The notes below the pieces were generated by a model that did not search any database, was not told the DNA's origin, and worked only from the letters and a program-made list of their open reading frames with translations. From NCBI GenBank assembly GCA_937922675.1, contig CALAJN010000009.1, forward strand, positions 186,001 to 250,000: a stretch of 64,000 nucleotides of DNA, read 5' to 3'. The position numbers and the translations under genes are program-made. This document shows positions 17,110 to 26,485 of this stretch, one piece after another; the first letter of the stretch is position 1; the number at the start of each line of letters is the position of its first letter. The DNA comes from an uncultured Granulosicoccaceae bacterium (GTDB taxonomy: Bacteria; Pseudomonadota; Gammaproteobacteria; Granulosicoccales; Granulosicoccaceae).

Positions 17110-17616
17110 CTACAGCGCGGGCACCGAAACCTTCCGGCTCTCACACATCAGGGAAGCATCCGTACTGCTCTCCCCTGACCAGCGCTCACTTCCCTCAAAT
17201 TGAATGTCAGAAAGTGTTTCCTGAACAGGCTGATCGGCGTAGTCGAGCAGGACCGTTTGATCATCCAGCAGCTCGTAGGAAAAACTCGCTTCAAAGCCCT
17301 GCCCGGGATGAATCGCCACATAGATGCCAGAGTTGACTGAATCCTTGACAGCATCACCGGCCGCATCACCTGGAAACAGGTAGGCCACGGGTATCTCGGT
17401 CAGTGATGAGCTGCAATACCAATGCTCGGTGGTACCACCAGACTCACGCTCTGTGTAGAGGCGCGATAATAGTGTCGAATCAGGTTCAAGCACCTCTGTG
17501 CTTGGCGGGAACTCGGGTATGTCAGGTTGAGTATCGAGCTCCGGTGTCGAGTCAGGATTCTCGCAAGCACTCAGTACAAGAGTGATCAGTGCAAAACATG
17601 TGTGTTGAGTCTTCAT
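17110..17616 (-). CDS. Putative lipoprotein of unknown function
   Basis: The 168-residue protein starts at ATG 17616, chosen because GGAGG lies 4 bases upstream and because it gives a proper lipoprotein signal (CFALITLVLSAC, lipobox LSAC). The mature part is acidic and contains five further cysteines or fewer, with a β-rich look (GIYVAIHPGQGFEASFSYELLDDQTVLLDY). I do not recognise a family. It is flanked by a MetE-like gene and a divergent short-chain dehydrogenase; no operon partner is evident. Confidence 0.75.
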   Translation of the reverse strand: MKTQHTCFALITLVLSACENPDSTPELDTQPDIPEFPPSTEVLEPDSTLLSRLYTERESGGTTEHWYCSSSLTEIPVAYLFPGDAAGDAVKDSVNSGIYVAIHPGQGFEASFSYELLDDQTVLLDYADQPVQETLSDIQFEGSERWSGESSTDASLMCESRKVSVPAL

Positions 17617-17777
17617 AACGCCTCCATGCGTCAGGACGGCCGTTTCAATCGTAGAGATTGCCGCCGCGTAGTTAATCGCAGCATCCTGCCACGACTGCAT
17701 AGCGTATCGTGTATGACAATCCAATGCCAGCCAGGCCTGCACTCGACAAATCGCGCTGATTCAGCAACTGTACTCCA

Positions 17778-18623
17778 ATGACTCAATCCATTCTCATCAC
17801 CGGTTGCTCCAGCGGCATCGGCCTTGATGCCGCGAGGACCCTGCAGGCACGCGGTTGGCAGGTGTTTGCCAGTTGCCGAAAAGAAAAGGATGTTGAGCGA
17901 CTTGGCGCTGAGGGTTTGACCAGTCTCAGACTCGATCATGATGATCCTGCCTCAATACACGCGGCAACCCATGCGGTGCTGGAGGCGACTGGCGGAACAA
18001 TCGATGCCGTGTTTGCCAATGGTGCCTACGCCATTCCGGGGCGCGTTGAAGATTTACCTCGTGATGCGCTGCGTGCCATCTTCGAGACGAATCTTTTCGG
18101 ACCGTTTGAATTGGTCAATGCCGTATTGCCTGCCATGCGAGCAGCTGACAATGGCCGTGGAAGCGGTCGTATCGTGTTGTGCTCTTCAGTACTCGGCTTT
18201 GCAGCAATGCCATGGCGTGGTGCCTACAACTCGACTAAATTCGCCATGGAGGGGCTTGCTGACACACTACGTCTTGAGCTGAACGATACCGGGATAGAAG
18301 TAGTGCTCATTCAACCCGGCCCGATCGGTACAAACATTCGAGAGAACTCGATCGCCCACTTCGAGCGCTGGATCAATTTGAGCGAGGCAAGAGAAGAGAC
18401 AGCCTACCGCTCTCAGCTGATGCCTCGCCTGTATACCCCGGGAAGAGCGAAGGACCGATTTGAACTGCCTCCCGCAGCAGTGACCAAAGAGCTTGTGCAT
18501 GCACTGGAAAGCAAGCGCCCCAAGGCGCGCTACAGAATCACAGCCCCCACCCGATTTGCCGCCGTCATCAAACGCCTGGTCTCGACACGCGTAATGGACA
18601 AGATACTGCTGGGCAAAAGCTAG
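17778..18623 (+). CDS. Short-chain dehydrogenase/reductase
   Basis: The 281-residue protein has the NAD(P)-binding motif GCSSGIG near residue 9. The catalytic Ser is in VLCSSVLGF and the catalytic Tyr and Lys in AYNSTKFAMEG. It resembles classical SDRs of the retinol/17β-hydroxysteroid dehydrogenase type, often annotated as general oxidoreductases. It is divergent from the lipoprotein gene upstream. At its end the stop codon TAG shares the palindrome CTAG (18620-18623) with the stop codon of the convergent pirin gene. Substrate unknown. Confidence 0.9.
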   Translation: MTQSILITGCSSGIGLDAARTLQARGWQVFASCRKEKDVERLGAEGLTSLRLDHDDPASIHAATHAVLEATGGTIDAVFANGAYAIPGRVEDLPRDALRAIFETNLFGPFELVNAVLPAMRAADNGRGSGRIVLCSSVLGFAAMPWRGAYNSTKFAMEGLADTLRLELNDTGIEVVLIQPGPIGTNIRENSIAHFERWINLSEAREETAYRSQLMPRLYTPGRAKDRFELPPAAVTKELVHALESKRPKARYRITAPTRFAAVIKRLVSTRVMDKILLGKS

Positions 18624-19579
18624 TCCTCGGTTGCTCCCGTAGCACGTCGCGGCTTGCCCTCGTTCTCGGGGAGTGGAATGAACTCCTCTACATCGCCTGG
18701 CACGGAATCAAACTGACCGCGGCGCCATTCTTCCTTGGCCGCTTCTATGCGCTCAGGCCGCGAGGATACGAAGTTCCACCAGATGTAGCGTGCCTCAGTC
18801 ATCGGATCACCGCCAAACAACATCAGTCGGGTGGCCTGCTGCGCTTCGATGACCACAGGCACGCCACGCTTGAGCACGACCAGCTGGTGCGCCTCGAATG
18901 CATCATGGCCAATGCACATACCGCCATTGAGCACGTAGATGGCGCGCTCATCAACAGTGGCATCGATCTGAACGCTGGAACCTGCCTCCATCACAAGCTC
19001 GGCGTAAAGCGTTTCCGAGCTGGTTTCCAAGGGGGAACGCTCTCCAAACGCACTACCGGCAATGATACGGGCCTGTACCCCATCCGCGGCAAGCTCAGGC
19101 AGTTCATCGGCGGCATGATGGATAAAGTCGGCATTGGATTCCTCCAGCGCACGCGGCAAGGCTACCCAGGTTTGCAGACCCGACAAGCGTTGCCCGGTCT
19201 GCCGAAGCTCCGAAGAGGTGCGTTCAGAGTGCACGATACCGCGCCCGGCCTTCATCCAGTTAACTGCACCTGGTGTGATTGTCTTGTCCGTGCCCAGGCT
19301 GTCGCGGTGCACGATTTCACCTTCAAATAGATAAGTGATAGTGGCAAGATTGATGTGCGGATGCGGCCGCACGTCGATGCCCTCATTGGTCAAAAACTCA
19401 GCCGGGCCCATCTCATCGAAGAAGATGAAGGGGCCCACCATCTGACGTTGTGTGGTCGGCAGGGCACGTCGTACTGTCATTTCGCCAAGGTCAACAGCGC
19501 GCGGTACGATCAAGGTATCTATCGCATCCACAGACGCCGCATTACCGGGAACAGGATCGGGTACCGGACTCCAGGTCAT
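18620..19579 (-). CDS. Pirin family protein
   Basis: The protein has 319 residues. The N-terminal cupin has the pirin metal site HPHINLATITYLFEGEIVHRDS and, further on, IVHSERT; the C-terminal half is the second cupin (pirin_C). Bacterial pirins bind one metal ion; some have quercetinase activity and others bind and modulate metabolic enzymes. The cellular partner here is unknown. It follows the SDR gene at 19655 by 75 bp on the same strand and may be transcribed with it. A second pirin at 25545 shows that the region carries two different copies. Confidence 0.92.
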   Translation of the reverse strand: MTWSPVPDPVPGNAASVDAIDTLIVPRAVDLGEMTVRRALPTTQRQMVGPFIFFDEMGPAEFLTNEGIDVRPHPHINLATITYLFEGEIVHRDSLGTDKTITPGAVNWMKAGRGIVHSERTSSELRQTGQRLSGLQTWVALPRALEESNADFIHHAADELPELAADGVQARIIAGSAFGERSPLETSSETLYAELVMEAGSSVQIDATVDERAIYVLNGGMCIGHDAFEAHQLVVLKRGVPVVIEAQQATRLMLFGGDPMTEARYIWWNFVSSRPERIEAAKEEWRRGQFDSVPGDVEEFIPLPENEGKPRRATGATED

Positions 19580-19654
19580 GACTCAGCCTCTGATTTCGTC
19601 AGGCGTGAACGACAAGGGTGAATTTCTTGTCGCCGACTGAAACCGGGGTATGCG

Positions 19655-20422
19655 CTAACTCGCAGTCCATCCGCCATCAACAACCAGTGAAGTCCCGGTG
19701 ATCATGGCGGCGGCATCTGAGGCCAGAAACACAACGGGCCCCATCATGTCCTCGATTTCTGCCACGCGCCCCAATTCGATTTTTTCCTCTATCCACTTCA
19801 CGCGTTCGGGTATCGCAAACGTAGGCGCGGTCAGAGGAGTGCGCACAAAAGTCGGACAAATCGTGTTGACGCGAATATTGTGTTTCCCGGACTCGACCGC
19901 CAAGGCACGCGTCAAGCCTTCAATACCCCATTTGCTCATGCAGTAGACGGTCCGGTCGATACCACCGACCAGTCCCATCTGGGACGAGGTGTTGATGATG
20001 GAGCCGCCCTTGCCTGCCTTGATCATACCGAGCAACACGGTCTGCGCCACGAAGTACGCCGAGCGCGTGTTGATGTCCATGATCAAGTCAAAGTCTTCGG
20101 TTGTGACATCAACCATTGGCGCGGGCCGATTCACGCCTGCATTGTTCACAAGAATGTCAAAGGGCCCCTCGGCAGTGAGAACGCGACGCACTGTGTCCAC
20201 ATCACTGACATCCAGGGTCAGTGGATGTGCCTTGCAACCAGCCCTGGACAAGGTCTTGCAAAGATCTTCAAGCTCTGCTGCAGAACGCGCAGCGGCAACC
20301 ACTTCAGCACCCGCTGTAGCAAGGGCCACAGCCGCTCCCATACCAATGCCGCGACTGGCGCCAGTGACAAGGGCCCGCTTGCCGTCCAGTCGAAATGACG
20401 GTGTTACTGGAAGGTCACTCAT
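19655..20422 (-). CDS. Short-chain dehydrogenase, glucose/3-oxoacyl reductase-like
   Basis: The 255-residue classical SDR has TGASRGIGMG as cofactor motif, NNAGVNR, the catalytic Ser in NTSSQMG and YCMSK for Tyr/Lys, ending TGTSLVVDGGWTAS as usual for this branch. It begins 44 bp after the HisD-family dehydrogenase on the same strand, so the two are probably one operon. In bacteria degrading 2,3-dihydroxypropane-1-sulfonate, an HpsN enzyme works with SDR-type dehydrogenases (HpsO/HpsP). This gene could play that part, which is inference from position and family only. Confidence 0.9.
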   Translation of the reverse strand: MSDLPVTPSFRLDGKRALVTGASRGIGMGAAVALATAGAEVVAAARSAAELEDLCKTLSRAGCKAHPLTLDVSDVDTVRRVLTAEGPFDILVNNAGVNRPAPMVDVTTEDFDLIMDINTRSAYFVAQTVLLGMIKAGKGGSIINTSSQMGLVGGIDRTVYCMSKWGIEGLTRALAVESGKHNIRVNTICPTFVRTPLTAPTFAIPERVKWIEEKIELGRVAEIEDMMGPVVFLASDAAAMITGTSLVVDGGWTAS

Positions 20423-20466
20423 CAGATAACGCCGAAATCAGTTAGAGGTGTACTCATGGTAGCCGC

Positions 20467-21780
20467 TCACACAGGCTCGGCCCGTTCTCCGTATGGAATG
20501 TTTCGTCCACCGTAGCGGCGTACTCGCACATTGGCTTGTTCGGCATGACCGACAAAGCCCTCCAGCATGCAGAGCCTGGAGCAGTATTCACCCACCTGGG
20601 CCGATGCCTCATCAGTCAGGACGCGCTGATAGGTGTGCGTCTTGATGAACTTGCCTACCCAAAGACCACCGGTGTATCGGCCTGCCTTTTTTGTGGGTAG
20701 CGTGTGATTGGTGCCGATGACCTTGTCACCGTAGGCCACGTTGGTACGGGGCCCGAGAAACAACGCGCCATAGGAGGTCATTCCATTGAGAAAGAAATCA
20801 TCGTCACGTGTCATGACCTGCACGTGCTCCGATGCAAGCTTCTCACTCTCTTTGAGCATTTCGTTCAGATCACGGCACAGGATGATTTCGCCGTAGGTCT
20901 CCCAGGACTGACGGGCGACACTCGCTGTTGGCAGTATCTCCAGCAGCCGGTCAATTTCTGCCAGCGTATCTTTCGCCAGTTTCTCGGAGTCTGTTATCAG
21001 CACAGCCGGTGAATTTGTCCCGTGCTCTGCCTGGCCCAATAGATCGGTAGCCACAATCTCGCCATCGACCGTGTCATCTGCGATAACGCAGGTCTCGGTA
21101 GGGCCTGCAAACAAATCGATGCCAACCCGGCCAAACAACTGTCGTTTGGCTTCTGCCACAAACGCATTTCCTGGTCCTACCAGCATATCGACAGGGGCGA
21201 TGCTCTCGGTGCCGAGGGCCATGGCTCCAACCGCCTGAGTCCCGCCAAGTACATAGATCTCGTCTGCACCGCCTAAATGCATGGCAGCGACAATAGCTGG
21301 ATGTGCACCACCCTCAAACGGTGGCGCTGCTGCCACCACCCGCGGTACACCGGCAACCTTGGCTGTCACCACGCTCATGTGAGCACTTGCCACCATCGGG
21401 TACTTGCCGCCCGGAACATAACAACCAACCGAGTTCACCGGAATATGCCGGTGCCCCAGCATCACTCCTGGCAAGGTTTCTACTTCAACATCCAGCATGC
21501 TGTCTCGCTGAACTTGCGCAAAGTTACGCACCTGTTCCTGAGCAAATCTAATGTCGGCCAGGTCGCGGGCCGATACCATTGCCATGGCAGCTTCGATCTC
21601 GTGTTCATCTAGGCGAAAGCGGGCTGGCTCCCACTGGTCAAACCGGGCCGATAACTCTCTGACGGCGTCATCGCCACGCGACTCGATGTCGGCAAGAATG
21701 CCTTCAACCGTTGCGCGTACTTTGGAGTCGTCGTCACGCCGTTCCGCTGCTGGTTTACTGCCCTTGAGTATCTGCGCCAT
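20467..21780 (-). CDS. Histidinol dehydrogenase family protein, HpsN (sulfopropanediol dehydrogenase)-like
   Basis: The 437-residue protein has the HisD fold signatures: [48 protein letters not shown] (zinc ligands Gln/His) and [11 protein letters not shown] (catalytic Glu-His). The C-terminal segment [21 protein letters not shown], as I recall, resembles the HpsN branch that oxidises (R)-2,3-dihydroxypropane-1-sulfonate to sulfolactate rather than true HisD. No histidine-biosynthesis gene is adjacent and an SDR follows on the same strand. The divergent neighbour is an ATP sulfurylase/APS kinase, which fits sulfur metabolism. The substrate still needs testing. Confidence 0.85.
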   Translation of the reverse strand: MAQILKGSKPAAERRDDDSKVRATVEGILADIESRGDDAVRELSARFDQWEPARFRLDEHEIEAAMAMVSARDLADIRFAQEQVRNFAQVQRDSMLDVEVETLPGVMLGHRHIPVNSVGCYVPGGKYPMVASAHMSVVTAKVAGVPRVVAAAPPFEGGAHPAIVAAMHLGGADEIYVLGGTQAVGAMALGTESIAPVDMLVGPGNAFVAEAKRQLFGRVGIDLFAGPTETCVIADDTVDGEIVATDLLGQAEHGTNSPAVLITDSEKLAKDTLAEIDRLLEILPTASVARQSWETYGEIILCRDLNEMLKESEKLASEHVQVMTRDDDFFLNGMTSYGALFLGPRTNVAYGDKVIGTNHTLPTKKAGRYTGGLWVGKFIKTHTYQRVLTDEASAQVGEYCSRLCMLEGFVGHAEQANVRVRRYGGRNIPYGERAEPV

Positions 21781-21939
21781 GTCTTGTGTTTCAAATACGC
21801 CTAATCAACGCGAACCGCGTCAAGTCCGCTGACCCTATCCGATGATAATTTGCGCCGCAACTGCCGACGGTACGAAACTTGCGATCAAGAAGCTCGCGAT
21901 TGTGACCCCATTAACCTCGATTCACACGGTAAATCCCTG

Positions 21940-23646
21940 ATGCCCGACAACAACCTGGCCCCGGTCCCAGAGCTCTACGCTCCGTTTGACAGGGTCGATA
22001 CGCTCAAAAAGGATGCTGCAGACCTTGTCTCATGGGATCTGACCGCGCGTCAAATCTGCGACCTGGAACTCCTGATGAATGGGGGTTTCTACCCGCTGAC
22101 AGGCTTTTTGAACAAGGCTGAATACGAGTCCGTCTGTACCGACATGCGTCTCGGTGATGGCTCACTCTGGCCGATTCCAATCACACTGGACGTCAATGAG
22201 GAGTTCTCATCACAGCTCAGCGCAGGGCAACAGATCGCGCTGCGCGATCTTGAAGGTGTGATTCTCGCCACACTCGAGGTGGGCGATATCTGGACTCCGG
22301 ACAAGTCAATGGAAGCAGAGGCGGTGTTCGGTGCTGATGACAGCGCTCACCCCTCGGTCGCCTATCTGCATGAACAGGCGGGTGACGTCTACGTCGGTGG
22401 CAAGATCACCGGTCTTGAGCGCCCACAACACTATGACTTTCGCGCACGACGCGATTCACCCAACGAGCTGCGCAGCACTTTTCGCAAACTCGGCTGGCGT
22501 CGTGTAGTGGCCTTCCAGACACGCAACCCCCTGCACCGTGCGCACCAGGAGCTGACCTTCCGCGCCGCTCGCGAAGTCAAGGCCAACCTCTTGATCCACC
22601 CGGTAGTGGGACTGACCAAGCCCGGTGATATCGATCACTTCACGCGTGTACGTTGCTACGAAGCGGTACTGGATCAGTACCCGCAATCAACAACGGCTCT
22701 GTCGCTATTGAACCTTGCCATGCGTATGGCAGGCCCACGCGAGGCCGTCTGGCACGGCCTGGTGCGACGCAACCACGGCTGCACCCACCTGATCGTGGGT
22801 CGTGACCACGCCGGCCCGGGCAAGAACTCGGCTGGCGAGGATTTCTATGGCCCTTATGACGCACAAGAACTCTTCCGCAAGCACGCCAGTGAAATCGGCG
22901 TCGAGATGGTCGACTTCAAGCACATGGTGTACGTCCAGGAACGCGCACAGTACGAGCCTGCAGATGAAGTGGAACAAGAAGCGACAGTTCTCAATATTTC
23001 GGGGACAGAGTTGCGTCGCCGTCTGGCAGAAGGCCTGGACATTCCGGAGTGGTTCTCCTTCCCTGCTGTGGTCACAGAACTCAGGCGCTCACGCCCGCCT
23101 CGCGACGAGCAAGGTTTTACCGTGTTCTTCACAGGATTTTCTGGCTCTGGCAAATCCACGATTGCCAACGCTCTTATGGTCAAGCTAATGGAAATGGGCG
23201 GACGCCCTGTCACACTGCTCGATGGTGACATCGTGCGCAAAAATCTGTCCTCCGAGCTCGGCTTCTCGAAAGAGCACCGAGACCTGAACATCCGACGCAT
23301 CGGCTATGTAGCATCGGAGATCACCAAGAATCGTGGTATCGCCATCTGCGCACCCATCGCGCCCTACGCCTCAACACGAAAGGCTGTGCGACAGGATATC
23401 GAGGGCTACGGCGCCTTCATTGAGATCCACGTTGCCACATCCATCGAGGAGTGCGAGCGACGCGATCGCAAGGGACTCTACAAGCTGGCACGCGCCGGCA
23501 AGATCTCGGAGTTCACAGGAATCTCCGATCCCTATGACGTGCCTGAGAATCCCGAGCTGGTGCTCGAGACTGAGGACCTGAGCGTCGATGACTGCGCGCA
23601 CCAGGTGATCCTGACACTGGCAAGCATGGGGCTCATTGCTGCCTGA
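21940..23646 (+). CDS. sat-cysC: Bifunctional sulfate adenylyltransferase / adenylylsulfate kinase
   Basis: From ATG 21940 the protein has 568 residues; the frame is open to a TTG at 21850, but those residues look non-homologous. The N-terminal two thirds are ATP sulfurylase with FQTRNPLHRAH (the QxRNPxHxxH nucleotide motif) and VGRDHAGPG. The C-terminal third (from about 375) is APS kinase with GFSGSGKST, LLDGDIVRKNL and PYDVPENPEL. Together they convert sulfate and 2 ATP to PAPS in the cytoplasm for assimilation, or might run the sulfurylase in reverse during sulfite oxidation. It is monocistronic, divergent from the HisD-like gene, and ends at a bidirectional terminator. Confidence 0.95.
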   Translation: MPDNNLAPVPELYAPFDRVDTLKKDAADLVSWDLTARQICDLELLMNGGFYPLTGFLNKAEYESVCTDMRLGDGSLWPIPITLDVNEEFSSQLSAGQQIALRDLEGVILATLEVGDIWTPDKSMEAEAVFGADDSAHPSVAYLHEQAGDVYVGGKITGLERPQHYDFRARRDSPNELRSTFRKLGWRRVVAFQTRNPLHRAHQELTFRAAREVKANLLIHPVVGLTKPGDIDHFTRVRCYEAVLDQYPQSTTALSLLNLAMRMAGPREAVWHGLVRRNHGCTHLIVGRDHAGPGKNSAGEDFYGPYDAQELFRKHASEIGVEMVDFKHMVYVQERAQYEPADEVEQEATVLNISGTELRRRLAEGLDIPEWFSFPAVVTELRRSRPPRDEQGFTVFFTGFSGSGKSTIANALMVKLMEMGGRPVTLLDGDIVRKNLSSELGFSKEHRDLNIRRIGYVASEITKNRGIAICAPIAPYASTRKAVRQDIEGYGAFIEIHVATSIEECERRDRKGLYKLARAGKISEFTGISDPYDVPENPELVLETEDLSVDDCAHQVILTLASMGLIAA

Positions 23647-23673
23647 CGTTCAAGCTTTCAACGCCCTGGACCA

Positions 23674-23709
23674 GGGGCGTGAGTGCGACCACAACTGCAC
23701 TCACGTCCC
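23674..23709. terminator. Bidirectional terminator between sat-cysC and the TPP-enzyme gene
   Basis: GGGGCGTGAGTGC (23674-23686) and GCACTCACGTCCC (23697-23709) form a 13-bp stem with one G-U pair and a 10-base loop. It lies between convergent gene ends. T-runs are short on both sides, but position and stem strength support termination. Confidence 0.75.
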
Positions 23710-23730
23710 TTCAGCGAGACTGGCAGCTGA

Positions 23731-25407
23731 CTACGGAACGAGCACGTCAGGGTCGGTCATCAGATGCAAAAGCGAAGGACCGTCGGTATCAAGTGCTTGA
23801 TTGAACGCCTGCACAAACTGATCGACCGTCTGAACCTTTACACCCACTACCCCACACGCTTGCGCCAGGACTGCAAAGTCAGGATTCTTGAGCGTTGTAC
23901 CCACCACTCGCTCAGGATAGCGGCGCTGCTGATGCATACGGATAGTGCCGTAGCACTGATTGTCACAAACAAGCAGTATCAATCGGCATCTACGCTCTGC
24001 CGCAAGTGCCAACTCCTGCATGGTCATCTGAAAACACCCATCACCGGCCAGACAGACAACCTGTCTGTCTGGAAAACGCAGTGAAGCCGCGATTGCTGCG
24101 GGCAATCCATAGCCCATCGACCCCGACGTCGGGGACAATTGCGTTCTCCATTGACGAAATCGGTAGAAGCGATGTAGCCAGACACAATAGTTACCTGCGC
24201 CATTGCACACGATCGCATCGTCGACGAGCACACGATTCAAGTGTGCGATCACAGATTCCATAGGCAAAGGCAGGTTGATTTCTGGCGGCTTGGACCACTG
24301 CTCGTAATCAGCACGAGCCTCACTCAGCCAGATACGCCTTGAGTCTGAAAAAGACGCCGTAGTGGGTAGCGCTGCAATAGCGGCAATCACTTCGGACGCT
24401 CGCGCAGCAATGCCGAGTGCCGGCCGGAACACACGACCCAGTTCGTCAGGATCAGCGTGCACGTGCACCAGCGTCTGCGACGGTTTTGGCGACTCAAGCA
24501 AGGTGTAGGCAGATGTCGTCATCTCCCCAAGTCGACACCCCAGAGCAAGGATGACATCGGCATCACGAACCCGCGCGGCAAGCCGCGGATCAGGTCCGAT
24601 ACCCACATGACCGACAAAATGCTCGTCTCTGTTGTCAAGATACTCCTGACAACGAAACGAGACGCCTACCGGCCAACAACGCTTCCTGGCGACGGCGGCT
24701 AGCGTCTGCGCCGCTTCTGCTGACCACCCTCCACCACCGACAACGACCATCGGGCGCTCAGCCTCATCGAGCAGCCTGACCACCTTGCCAGCCGCCTCGG
24801 CACTAACGCTCTGCCACGCAGTCAGCGCTGGCAAGCCATCAGCGACCGTGACAGTCGCTGACAGACGATCCTCTGGCAACGAAATGACAACAGGGCCCGG
24901 CCGCCCATTGCTTGCGACATGAAAGGCGCGACTGACATACTCAGGAATGCGGTCAGTACGTTCCAGCTCGTATACCGCCTTGGCCAGAGGAGCGAACATG
25001 GCGCGGTAGTCCACCTCCTGAAACGCCTCACGATCTCGCTGATCGCTCGCTACCTGACCGATAAACAGTATCATCGGCGTTGAGTCCTGAAAGGCCACAT
25101 GCACGCCGGCTGCCGCATTGGTGGCCCCCGGAGCTCGTGTGACAAAAGCGATACCGGGCCGTCCGGTCAACTTGCCATCGGCCTCGGCCATCATGGCCGC
25201 CCCACCCTCATGGCGAGCGTTCACGACATCGACACCGCTATCGTGCAGACCATCGAGGGCGGCAAGATAACTCTCTCCGGGCACGACGAAAACGCGCTCG
25301 ACGCCATTCAGTACGAGCTGGTCGACGAGCACCTGCCCGCCGTGGCGTGGGTGTAACGTGCTCATGTTCAACGGGTCGTCTTCAATGATCGTCGATGGGG
25401 TAGTCAT
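23731..25407 (-). CDS. Thiamine-pyrophosphate-dependent enzyme, acetolactate synthase large-subunit-like
   Basis: The 558-residue protein has three classical domains: N-terminal Pyr domain (GGQVLVDQLVLNGVERVFVVPGES and ARHEGGAAMMAEAD with the catalytic Glu), a central domain (VVVGGGGWS), and a C-terminal PP domain with the TPP motif GDGCFQMTMQEL followed by CDNQCYGTI. It belongs to the acetolactate synthase/benzoylformate decarboxylase/glyoxylate carboligase superfamily. No small regulatory subunit is adjacent, so it is probably catabolic rather than branched-chain biosynthesis. The start is ATG 25407, with ATG 25365 also possible. Substrate unknown. Confidence 0.88.
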   Translation of the reverse strand: MTTPSTIIEDDPLNMSTLHPRHGGQVLVDQLVLNGVERVFVVPGESYLAALDGLHDSGVDVVNARHEGGAAMMAEADGKLTGRPGIAFVTRAPGATNAAAGVHVAFQDSTPMILFIGQVASDQRDREAFQEVDYRAMFAPLAKAVYELERTDRIPEYVSRAFHVASNGRPGPVVISLPEDRLSATVTVADGLPALTAWQSVSAEAAGKVVRLLDEAERPMVVVGGGGWSAEAAQTLAAVARKRCWPVGVSFRCQEYLDNRDEHFVGHVGIGPDPRLAARVRDADVILALGCRLGEMTTSAYTLLESPKPSQTLVHVHADPDELGRVFRPALGIAARASEVIAAIAALPTTASFSDSRRIWLSEARADYEQWSKPPEINLPLPMESVIAHLNRVLVDDAIVCNGAGNYCVWLHRFYRFRQWRTQLSPTSGSMGYGLPAAIAASLRFPDRQVVCLAGDGCFQMTMQELALAAERRCRLILLVCDNQCYGTIRMHQQRRYPERVVGTTLKNPDFAVLAQACGVVGVKVQTVDQFVQAFNQALDTDGPSLLHLMTDPDVLVP

Positions 25408-25544
25408 TCAGCAGGACGCCGGCACTCGAATTGACACTCAAAACCACATTGACACTGGAAAGCCGAGGTCGCAAGCCTCATCCTGTCCGTTACCAGCGCA
25501 TGCGCACCCAGAGTACGCACCCTAGCGAAGAGGAATATCACTCG

Positions 25545-26450
25545 ATGTCTATCCGTCCCGTCAAGTCTGTCTCCAATTCCCGGCCCACCATGGAAGGCGC
25601 AGGCGTGCATCTGCATCGTGTCTTCGGTTTCGGGGACCCTTCCATGACCGACCCCTTCCTGATGATGGACGATTTCCGTAATGACGTCCCGGAACACTAC
25701 GCTGCAGGTTTCCCCTGGCACCCGCATCGCGGCATAGAGACCATCACCTATGTGCTTGCAGGTAGCGTCGACCATGCCGACAGCCTCGGTAATGCCGGCA
25801 CCTTGGGTCCGGGTAGCGTGCAGTGGATGACTGCTGGAAGCGGCATTCTGCACCAGGAGATGCCCAAGGGAGATGCAGCCGGGCGCATGCACGGTTTTCA
25901 GTTGTGGGCCAACCTGCCCGCACGCGACAAGATGACCGCACCACGCTATCAGGATATTGTGGGGGAGGACATCCCCGAGCGTATTGATGATGACGGCACC
26001 ACCATTCGCGTGATCGTCGGGGACTGGCGTGGCATTGCCGGCCCTGTGGACGGAATTGCGGCAGAGCCCCAGTACCTGGATGTGTGCATCCCAGCCAACA
26101 CCACCAAACGCATACCTGTCGATGCGTGGCGCACTGCCTTCGCCTACATATTTGAAGGTTCGGCAGACTTTCGCAATGCATCAAAGCCCGTCGGTGTTCG
26201 CGTCGAGAAAGAGATCAAGGGCGAGGAGTTGCACTTGCGAGACCTGTCGGGCAATCGGACGCTGGTGGTGTTTGATACCGGTGATGAGATCCACGTGACA
26301 TCAGGCGAAGAGGGTGTACGTTTTCTATTGATCTCCGGACGCCCGATTCAGGAGCCCGTCGCCTGGCACGGCCCGATTGTCATGAACACACGATCAGAGA
26401 TCGAGCAAGCCATGGACGAGTTGCAAAACGGCACGTTCATTCGCGGCTGA
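25545..26450 (+). CDS. Pirin family protein
   Basis: The protein has 301 residues from ATG 25545, preceded by AGAGGA 12 bases upstream; codons further upstream lack homology. The pirin metal centre is WHPHRGIETITYVLAGSVDHADS with SGILHQEMP. The C-terminal cupin follows (AFAYIFEGSADF, ending VMNTRSEIEQAMDELQNGTF), the form common in enteric and marine proteobacteria. It is divergent from the TPP enzyme and may share a control region with it. Metal-binding cupin; possible enzymatic or regulatory role, not determined. Confidence 0.93.
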   Translation: MSIRPVKSVSNSRPTMEGAGVHLHRVFGFGDPSMTDPFLMMDDFRNDVPEHYAAGFPWHPHRGIETITYVLAGSVDHADSLGNAGTLGPGSVQWMTAGSGILHQEMPKGDAAGRMHGFQLWANLPARDKMTAPRYQDIVGEDIPERIDDDGTTIRVIVGDWRGIAGPVDGIAAEPQYLDVCIPANTTKRIPVDAWRTAFAYIFEGSADFRNASKPVGVRVEKEIKGEELHLRDLSGNRTLVVFDTGDEIHVTSGEEGVRFLLISGRPIQEPVAWHGPIVMNTRSEIEQAMDELQNGTFIRG

Positions 26451-26485
26451 GTCCTGTGCGAACGTGCAAACCGATCTCACTCAGC

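Noticed and set aside
20467-21780. Reading this gene as biosynthetic hisD
   Set aside because: No histidine-pathway neighbour is present, and the C-terminal [11 protein letters not shown] segment points to the HpsN-like branch; I kept only the family name.
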